Below, piece by piece: positions 63,685 to 64,000 of a DNA stretch of 64,000 nucleotides. Position numbers and translations under genes: made by a program. The first letter of the stretch is position 1; each line of letters begins with the position of its first letter. This stretch comes from Trichoplax adhaerens (lineage: Eukaryota > Placozoa > Uniplacotomia > Trichoplacea > Trichoplacidae): the NCBI RefSeq assembly GCF_000150275.1, contig NW_002060943.1, forward strand, positions 4,174,008-4,238,007, given 5' to 3'. The notes beneath the pieces were generated by a model that was not told the origin of the DNA, ran no database searches, and saw only the letters and a program-made list of their open reading frames with translations.

Positions 63685-64000
63685 CAAGTAAAAGTTGTAC
63701 GTTAAATGATACAATCTGTAATATTTATTAGCTTGGGTAACGTAGCAGAATAATCGTTAGGCTACTGTCTATATTGTCATTTAATGTTGAATTAGATGTT
63801 TTATAACTTATACAACGCGTTATTATTATAACAGGAGAAATTTTTTATAATCAATGACCGTCAAACTGGTTATTACCTTTGCAAAAATCCTTCTATTTTA
63901 TAGGTCCAAAAGGTGTAATTACAGTATATTATATTTTATTGATGATTACAATTAATCAGTTCCATTATATTTGTAATTTACTGTTAGTTAACATTTTATT
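63685..64000. other. 3' flank of TBC1D7
   Basis: AT-rich sequence after the stop codon, presumably 3' UTR. I see no further gene before the window ends. Confidence 0.6.

Overview
The window is nuclear DNA of an animal. All confident genes are split by many short GT-AG introns (mostly 70-250 bp), the sequence is AT-rich, and no bacterial operon, transposase, tRNA, rRNA or CRISPR array was seen. Each conserved gene matches an animal family that is duplicated in vertebrates but appears here as one pre-duplication type (one KIF21; one A1CF/RBM46/RBM47-type protein). Together with the small introns and motile-cilium and mTOR/RAS genes, this suggests an early-branching invertebrate, possibly a placozoan. 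The taxon is inference; no marker fixes it.

Layout from left to right. 159-2336 (+): SCNM1, missing only its first exon. 2815-4893 (-): complete RSPH14, convergent with SCNM1. 5160-5803 (-): the 3' exons of a gene I do not recognise. 7515-21085 (-): complete RNA-binding protein of the A1CF/RBM46/RBM47 family, with an 8.6 kb first coding intron full of unrelated tandem repeats. 21086-30984: long divergent intergenic region with a 240-bp tandem repeat and, at its right end, a 49-bp minisatellite that stops 17 bp before the KIF21 start codon. 30985-42618 (+): complete 35-exon kinesin-4 KIF21 (motor, coiled coil, WD40). 44530-54613 (-): complete 19-exon SHOC2, convergent with KIF21. 54614-60108: second divergent intergenic region, crowded with inverted pentanucleotide repeats built on GTAC. 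60109-63684 (+): TBC1D7.

Gene models were built by joining exons whose reading phases agree at every junction. Summed exon lengths are exact multiples of three for RSPH14 (341 aa), the A1CF-like gene (657 aa), KIF21 (1379 aa), SHOC2 (574 aa) and TBC1D7 (272 aa). The genes form two head-to-head pairs (A1CF-like/KIF21 and SHOC2/TBC1D7) and two tail-to-tail pairs (SCNM1/RSPH14 and KIF21/SHOC2). They have no evident shared pathway: snRNP/splicing, ciliary radial spoke, RNA editing/binding, microtubule motor, RAS-RAF scaffold and TSC-complex subunit.

The most unusual content is non-coding: (i) GTAC-centred palindromic pentamer clusters concentrated around divergent promoters; (ii) a series of unrelated minisatellites in one intron and the flanking intergenic DNA; (iii) three probable GC-AG introns; (iv) a frequent octamer TACTCGTA/TACGAGTA spread over the window.
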